Source of the DNA: Acinetobacter haemolyticus
GTDB lineage: Bacteria > Pseudomonadota > Gammaproteobacteria > Pseudomonadales > Moraxellaceae
Reading direction: 5' to 3'
DNA: 64,000 nt
NCBI RefSeq assembly: GCF_900406815.1
Contig: NZ_OVCN01000005.1
Coordinates: forward strand, 62,001 to 126,000
Part shown: in pieces, positions 59,099-64,000 of the stretch
Layout: each line of letters starts with the position of its first letter
Position numbering within the stretch: the first letter of the stretch is position 1
The notes under the pieces: model-generated
Databases searched by the model: none
Seen by the model: only the letters and a program-made list of their open reading frames with translations
Told to the model about the DNA's origin: nothing
Made by a program: the position numbers and the translations under genes

Positions 59099-61126
59099 CT
59101 ATAGTCCAGTGGCAGTGATTTTAAGATGTTGAATCAATACACCATCAATCACAGCCGATCCCATATTATTGATCGGTGAAGCCGTATTTAATCGATATGT
59201 ATTAATGTCTGCATTTGGAGTTGTCGTATGCCAGCGTCCATTGTTATAAAGTGCATCTGGTAAAGGTGTTTGATTGGGCACAGTGAATTGGGTTCCATTT
59301 CCAGCATCAACCAAGGTATATCCTGTATTGTTTATTGTTGGATTATAATAGGAAGTACTATCTATATTTGCCCAGTTTGCGCCTCGAGAATCAAATCTTA
59401 AACCTGACCCTGCGTTGCCAGTCCAGCCTGTTGCTGTCCGATATTGCCAAGTATCATAACAAGTATCTAAATTCAAAACTCCGCAACGATAGCTGCCTGC
59501 ACGACGCTCCTGATTTTGCAATTGGTAGAAATAATAGTCTTTTGATACAGTCCCGCTACTTAAGGAACCAAAAGAAATCCCAACAGCATCTTGTGTACTA
59601 TTTCCTTTAAATGCTTGAAGTGTTTTACCACCATCATCGCTATATACAGTACCAATACTAATACTACTGTGTGTAGCATTAGAGCCTTGATAGGTTTTTC
59701 CGCCCAAGGTAACGTTATTACCACATTGATAAACGTTACAAGTCGATCCCTTATAGCTACTGTCTAAACCGGTATAGTCGGTATATATTTGTTTATAAAT
59801 ACTTTCTTTATTAGGAATACGAACAACTTCCAAACTAAAATTTTTACCGTCAGAACCTAAAATGACAGGTTGATATAAATTACCCAACACCAAGTTAGTA
59901 TTTAAATTATAGATAAACAACCCTTCATTACCATTAAAAGTTGGCGCATTTCCACCATGAATAGCTGGTGTTGTTAAGTTATTTGTATCAGAAGTTTCTC
60001 TAGTACTTAAGCGCAATACATGATCATTTAGACCTGTTGGTGCAGTCCACTGCCCAGTAGCTGTAATTTTTGTTGTTTGACTACGATTACGATATAACCA
60101 ATCTGAACTTGGTGAGTTATTACTTGGTGCACCAGTATATTGAGTACTATAACGATTTACCCAAGGTTCTACCGCAGAAGTTGGTGTATTAGTTGACATG
60201 CTTGCTTTTAAATCAGCGCCATCACCACTGTTAAAACGAAATACACCCGACATCCCTAAAGTTTTATTATAAAATGGACTTAGTCCACCTGTACTCCCTG
60301 CACCATCTAAAGTCTGAAATATTTTGAGATGACTGCCATTCAAACTAAATCCATTCCAGACACCCTGCAAACGCAGTCTATTTGCACGGTTTGCATCTAC
60401 ACTTGTTCCAATTAAACCCTGATTATTTCCATAATGGAATTGATCTGCGGCACCATCGGCCTTATTAGGATTTCTAACAAATACATCTGCCCATAAACCT
60501 AACTTTAAGTTATACGCATCACTACCAACGCTGTCTCGTGTACCGACTTCATACAAAGGAGCTTCTAACGCCACATAAGTTATTTCACCAGTATCTGTAT
60601 TAAGCGACCCACCATCTGGTGTAAATGTAGGAACATTCGGTTCTGTTTGAACTTTTAAAATCCAAGGATTACTTGCTGTACCCCAGCTGCGAATTGCATT
60701 TATTGAATTCCCATCATTACTTAAACCAACCCGTTCATTATGATTATTTGCACGATTTGGATTTGAAGCAGATATCGCTAAACCATATAAGAATAAGTCA
60801 GCCTTACCTACAGCACGATCTCCCGAATCAATACTTCCATTATTGTTGGTATCTGCTGCTGTAAGCGACAAAGGACCAATTGGTAAATAGTTAATATACC
60901 CAGTATCCAATTGTCGATTAAACAAATCTGCTTGTGTAGTCGTCGCTTTTTCACCTTGAAAGATCATATAGGTGTTTTCAGGAAGTAATGCAATGCCCTC
61001 GCCTATAGTTTGGCTTAGCCCCTCATCAGAGATTTCTTGTAATGCAAAAACTGACTGGTTAACACATAGTCCAACCAAACTCGCTAAAACAGTTCTTTGA
61101 AATAAATCCTTATGGAGTATAGCCAT
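59099..61126 (-). CDS. Exported protein, cluster member 1, with EF-hand-like loop
   Basis: A 675-residue exported protein, first of the four-gene run. A long signal peptide (RTVLASLVGLCVNQSVFA) is followed by LQEISDEGLSQTIGEG. Residues 92-103 (DTNNNGSIDSGD) fit the 1,3,5,7,9,12 pattern of an EF-hand-like calcium loop. The rest is N/G/S/T-rich and beta-type, with cysteine pairs CNVYQC and CGVLNLDTC. It contains many short Asn/Gly turns and aromatic residues (TSYYNPTINNTGYTLVD). The C-terminus MGSAVIDGVLIQHLKITATG resembles the neighbours. AGGAAGG precedes the ATG by 7 bases. Confidence 0.8.
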   Translation of the reverse strand: MAILHKDLFQRTVLASLVGLCVNQSVFALQEISDEGLSQTIGEGIALLPENTYMIFQGEKATTTQADLFNRQLDTGYINYLPIGPLSLTAADTNNNGSIDSGDRAVGKADLFLYGLAISASNPNRANNHNERVGLSNDGNSINAIRSWGTASNPWILKVQTEPNVPTFTPDGGSLNTDTGEITYVALEAPLYEVGTRDSVGSDAYNLKLGLWADVFVRNPNKADGAADQFHYGNNQGLIGTSVDANRANRLRLQGVWNGFSLNGSHLKIFQTLDGAGSTGGLSPFYNKTLGMSGVFRFNSGDGADLKASMSTNTPTSAVEPWVNRYSTQYTGAPSNNSPSSDWLYRNRSQTTKITATGQWTAPTGLNDHVLRLSTRETSDTNNLTTPAIHGGNAPTFNGNEGLFIYNLNTNLVLGNLYQPVILGSDGKNFSLEVVRIPNKESIYKQIYTDYTGLDSSYKGSTCNVYQCGNNVTLGGKTYQGSNATHSSISIGTVYSDDGGKTLQAFKGNSTQDAVGISFGSLSSGTVSKDYYFYQLQNQERRAGSYRCGVLNLDTCYDTWQYRTATGWTGNAGSGLRFDSRGANWANIDSTSYYNPTINNTGYTLVDAGNGTQFTVPNQTPLPDALYNNGRWHTTTPNADINTYRLNTASPINNMGSAVIDGVLIQHLKITATGL

Positions 61127-61244
61127 TTTGACCTTCCTGTTACACGATGCTCCGCATCAACGTTATTTTTCTAAATCTTCCTGAGTGACTTCCAACCACA
61201 AAAAAGGCGCAGTCAAGGATATGCTTCCAAGCATCACTCAAATT

Positions 61245-61263
61245 GTAGGCAGAATCCGCCTAC
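61245..61263. promoter_or_regulatory. Leader hairpin upstream of the exported-protein operon
   Basis: GTAGGC/GCCTAC stem with a seven-base loop, in the predicted 5' leader between the promoter and the first gene. Confidence 0.4.
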
Positions 61264-61279
61264 CCAATCTTACTTTTTT

Positions 61280-61307
61280 ATTATGCCTACTATTTACGCA
61301 ATTGCAA
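61280..61307 (-). promoter_or_regulatory. Putative promoter of the four-gene exported-protein operon
   Basis: Read on the minus strand: -35 TTGCAA, a 16-base spacer, -10 CATAAT. The leader to the first ATG would be about 150 bases. Confidence 0.5.
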
Positions 61308-61416
61308 AAAAAACCCGTTAAAAGTTACATTTTTCCGATAGATGAAAATATACCGATCTCAAAACAGCATCTAAACATTATAATTTTCAAATATATCTAG
61401 ATTCTTAAACCTACTG

Positions 61417-62904
61417 TTATATAGATAAATGTCTTTTTAGCTGTTGCAGATATTTAGCTAATTTTTGCTTTTTTTCTGTTGACAATGCATAGAGCTCTGC
61501 TGAAGTTGCCTCAGGCTTAATCACTCCAACCCCCGCACCTACAGCAAACCAACTAGCAGCACTAAACATCGACATTCCACCCATACTATGCTCCACAAAG
61601 TCAATATCTCGCGGAGTTCGATGTTCCCAGCATTTTTTTAACTCTTGATAACTTTGCGATTGAGGGACTGTCAACATATATTGCCAAAAAGGGGTATCTT
61701 TGCGTCCAGTATCATAATGCATACGAATAAAATCACAGATACCTTGCCAATATTGGCTATTTTGTCGATTATAAAAATCTATATTTTGCTGGGAAATCAC
61801 CCCATGATTTTCTTGAATAAATGAAATCATTAATTGTAACTGACTAAGCATTTGCCCAATTGAGGTAGCCTCCAAAGGCTCAATAAATCCAGAGGCTAAA
61901 CCAATAGCCACTACATTTTTCATCCATACTTTTTCATAAAAGCCAGCCTCAAATGCAATTGGGAGAGCTGGACTAATCTTCGCTCCTAACCACTGTTCTA
62001 CTTCCTGCTGCGCTTGTTCATCTGTAATAAATTGATCGTGATATACATAGCCTGCCCCAATCCTTTCCTGCAACGGAATTTGCCATACCCATCCTGAACT
62101 CATAGCCGTTGCACGTGTCACTAACTCAATTTTATCCTGATGTTGCAAATGAAAAGGTAATGCTCGATTCATAGGTAAAGTATCAGCAAATGAATGCCAA
62201 CAACTTTTATACTTTTTCCCAATTAATAACCGAGAAAAACCCGAAGCATCTACCACAAAATCACACTGAATTTTTTGATCCAAGAGTTGAATAGCTGAGA
62301 TATATTCTGTTTGCGGATTTAATTCAAAATCATGAACCCTTTGTTCAACATGAATAATACCTCTAGCTAAAGCAATTTTCTTAAGATATTGACCAACTCT
62401 AAAAGTGTCAAAATGTAGCGATGCACCAAAATTATTCTTTCCTTCCAAAAGAATCTGCAAAACCTCTTGGAAAGGTTTCCGCTCTTCACTGAACTCATAA
62501 GATGCCATATAGCGACTAACATCTATCCCATGATTAAATAATCCTGATAAATAAGGGTTAAACCCAAACTCATTCCATGCAAAATCAGGCGTTGGCAGCG
62601 GGAAAAGATGATAATAATAGTCTTCTTGTTTGCCTGTTCTCCAACGCTCATAACGAAACGCCAATTTAAGCGTAGATCCCGTTTGTTCTATAAAATCTTT
62701 TAAATCGATATTCAAATCATGTAATACCGAAAGCAAGTTCAAAACTCCACCTTCACCAACACCAACGATTGGTATCTCTGGTGCTGAAATTACCATCACT
62801 TCAACAGATGGACTAAACAATTGTCTAAGTTGCAATGCAGCAAACCAACCTGCCGTCCCACCACCAACAACTACAACCCTATTCATTCCTCGTAGATTTA
62901 TCAT
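61417..62904 (-). CDS. Flavin-dependent halogenase-family protein (tryptophan halogenase type)
   Basis: A 495-residue FAD enzyme of the tryptophan-halogenase family. The dinucleotide loop VVVGGGTAGWFAAL begins near residue 12. GVGEGG near 49 is followed by the conserved Lys in TLKLAFRYERW, the position of PrnA K79. GWVWQIPLQERIGAGYVY carries the WxWxIP signature that marks flavin halogenases. SGFIEPLEATSI keeps the catalytic Glu (PrnA E346). FAD binding and chlorination/bromination chemistry are therefore plausible. The substrate is unknown and no flavin reductase is adjacent. The ATG at 62904 has better spacing to a ribosome site than MNRVVVVGGG at 62886. Confidence 0.87.
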   Translation of the reverse strand: MINLRGMNRVVVVGGGTAGWFAALQLRQLFSPSVEVMVISAPEIPIVGVGEGGVLNLLSVLHDLNIDLKDFIEQTGSTLKLAFRYERWRTGKQEDYYYHLFPLPTPDFAWNEFGFNPYLSGLFNHGIDVSRYMASYEFSEERKPFQEVLQILLEGKNNFGASLHFDTFRVGQYLKKIALARGIIHVEQRVHDFELNPQTEYISAIQLLDQKIQCDFVVDASGFSRLLIGKKYKSCWHSFADTLPMNRALPFHLQHQDKIELVTRATAMSSGWVWQIPLQERIGAGYVYHDQFITDEQAQQEVEQWLGAKISPALPIAFEAGFYEKVWMKNVVAIGLASGFIEPLEATSIGQMLSQLQLMISFIQENHGVISQQNIDFYNRQNSQYWQGICDFIRMHYDTGRKDTPFWQYMLTVPQSQSYQELKKCWEHRTPRDIDFVEHSMGGMSMFSAASWFAVGAGVGVIKPEATSAELYALSTEKKQKLAKYLQQLKRHLSI

Positions 62905-62928
62905 TCTTCTTTTCCCAATTTGAAATAA

Positions 62929-62953
62929 TAAAAGCAGCCTCGGCTGCTTTTTT
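62929..62953 (-). terminator. Terminator after the partial exported-protein gene
   Basis: Stem AAGCAGC/GCTGCTT with a four-base loop and flanking A and T runs. The next gene on the strand, the halogenase, starts just after it. Confidence 0.8.
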
Positions 62954-62967
62954 AAAATGTAAGCAAA

Positions 62968-64000
62968 TTAACAGAATGTTAATGTTCCATAACAGTTTGA
63001 TTTTGGCACTTGATTTTTTAGCTGTATATTAGATAAAGAAAGTGTGGCAGGTGTAGCATCACTTAAATCAATTATAACGGGGTTCGGAGTAGTAATTGTA
63101 ATTCCAAATAAAGTACCAACAGCAGCATCAGCTGGAGCATAAATGCGTTGAGATTCTTGATTCAAAAAAGCAGAAGCTTTCGTCGCAACTTGAGGATAAA
63201 CAGCAGATACATCCACTGGATTTTGACCTTTTAACAAACCTAAATTTACAGGTTCAGCAAATGACATCCACCACCCAGCTCTAGCAATATCACTAGCTTG
63301 AGTAAAATTAGATAAAGAGGTCTTTCCAATATCAGCTCCATCAATATAATTGCCTGGCCATAATAAATCTTGTAATTGTAAGGATAAATAGACGCCTGTA
63401 CCTGTCAAAGGTATATTATGAATCATACTTAAAGATTGCTCAAAACTAATATTTAAAGGTAGTCCTTCAATTCTTGACCCCTCTTTCAATTTAATTTTCG
63501 CGCTACATGCTATCAGCAAGATACAGTCAAAATCCACTTTGAGCTGGTTATTAGGTCCTTGATCCAACGGAATATCAACACTCGCCGTTACATTATCAAT
63601 ACGTGCAGCTGTTTGACGCTTACCATTAACCTGAAAGGCTGGTGTTGAAAATCCTGCCGTCACGGATGGAATCGAAATTCCCAATGTATCACTACTAGCA
63701 GGATCTGAAACCCAGTCTCGATTAAAACCTAAAGCATTTAGTTTTCCACTTAAACGTTGGTCGTTAGTTTTACCAAACAATCCCGGTGTTGTTGTCACTT
63801 CCCCTGTTGTTGGACTAAATCTCAGAAAGCCACTTAACGACTGAATTCCATCTGTAGTAGATGGTGATGCATTGTTAGTTAAACCCGCTGTTAATAAAGC
63901 ATTAATTTTTTCAGCACCAGCTCTAAAACCAACCACCTCACGAGTTGAAGCGCTATTTGGGTTTTTAATAGCAAACTCCAAGAAAGGATTACTAATTTTA
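62968..64000 (-). CDS. Exported-type protein, cluster member 0 (partial; N-terminus outside window)
   Basis: At least 344 residues; the frame stays open to the window edge, so the start and any signal peptide are not seen. A TTG at 63981 exists but is internal. The visible part opens NPFLEFAIKNPNSASTREVV and GFRAGAEKI. It is beta-rich, with N/T/S loops (LSGKLNALGFNRDWV, GIEGLPLNISFEQ-like turns). It includes W-rich LLWPGNYIDGAD and AGWWMSFAEPVNLG. It ends C-x-G-x4-C (CYGTLTFC), the same arrangement as the 235-residue protein downstream. I infer it is another exported member; function is unknown. Confidence 0.75.
   Translation of the reverse strand, partial: KISNPFLEFAIKNPNSASTREVVGFRAGAEKINALLTAGLTNNASPSTTDGIQSLSGFLRFSPTTGEVTTTPGLFGKTNDQRLSGKLNALGFNRDWVSDPASSDTLGISIPSVTAGFSTPAFQVNGKRQTAARIDNVTASVDIPLDQGPNNQLKVDFDCILLIACSAKIKLKEGSRIEGLPLNISFEQSLSMIHNIPLTGTGVYLSLQLQDLLWPGNYIDGADIGKTSLSNFTQASDIARAGWWMSFAEPVNLGLLKGQNPVDVSAVYPQVATKASAFLNQESQRIYAPADAAVGTLFGITITTPNPVIIDLSDATPATLSLSNIQLKNQVPKSNCYGTLTFC

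Noticed and set aside
63979..63981. TTG at 63981 as the start of the last gene
   Set aside because: The frame continues open to the window edge, the context lacks a ribosome site and no signal peptide follows. It is more likely an internal Leu codon.

Overview
The window is chromosomal DNA from a low-GC gammaproteobacterium, almost certainly Acinetobacter (Moraxellaceae). This rests on gene order and protein style: coaD/smpB, rluD-pgeF divergent from bamD, hemA divergent from a TPR gene-lolB-ispE, a tandem tRNA-Gln array before prs-rplY-pth, a bioAFCD operon, gntR-smc-zipA-ligA, and glutamine-rich coiled coils. No phage, transposase, integrase or CRISPR array was seen. Nearly all of the first 54 kb is conserved housekeeping DNA.

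Layout. 1-6.6 kb: coaD (cut by the window edge), smpB, a flavodoxin-like protein, pgeF, rluD, bamD, dnaG. 6.6-13.7 kb: hemA, a TPR protein, lolB, ispE, four identical tRNA-Gln(UUG) genes, a 60-bp tandem repeat, prs, rplY, pth. 13.8-22.5 kb: panD, a cyclic-nucleotide/patatin protein, an unrecognised gene pair, an FMN riboswitch with ribB, an HAD phosphatase, thiD, and a Fur-box-preceded TonB siderophore receptor. 22.6-26.4 kb: kbp-like lysM gene, acpP, fabG, fabD, rpmF, yceD (fatty-acid synthesis block). 26.4-31.4 kb: epmC, yciO-like, small unknowns, scpA-scpB-rluB. 31.5-40.3 kb: a secreted unknown, bioD-bioC-bioF-bioA, a BioH-like hydrolase, a periplasmic peroxiredoxin, an FtnA-type ferritin, an SDR reductase. 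40.4-54.7 kb: ligA, zipA, smc, gntR, a TauE-type permease, birA, coaX, a hydrolase, ffh, a CcsA-type membrane protein, dusC.

The last 9 kb (54.8-64.0 kb, all on the minus strand) is different. It encodes four complete exported proteins and one cut by the window edge. The four complete ones share a short signature directly after the signal peptide and a similar C-terminal strand pattern, but differ in length and central sequence. A flavin-dependent (tryptophan-halogenase-family) enzyme lies between the truncated gene and the other four. I regard this as the best candidate in the window for an undescribed surface or secretion system.

Functional links. Biotin: bioA, bioF, bioC, bioD and a BioH-like esterase make biotin, and a BirA lacking the repressor domain attaches it. 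Chromosome segregation: SMC, ScpA and ScpB are all present. Coenzyme A: coaD, panD and coaX. Envelope: bamD, lolB, acpP/fabD/fabG. Iron: Fur-type receptor promoter and ferritin.
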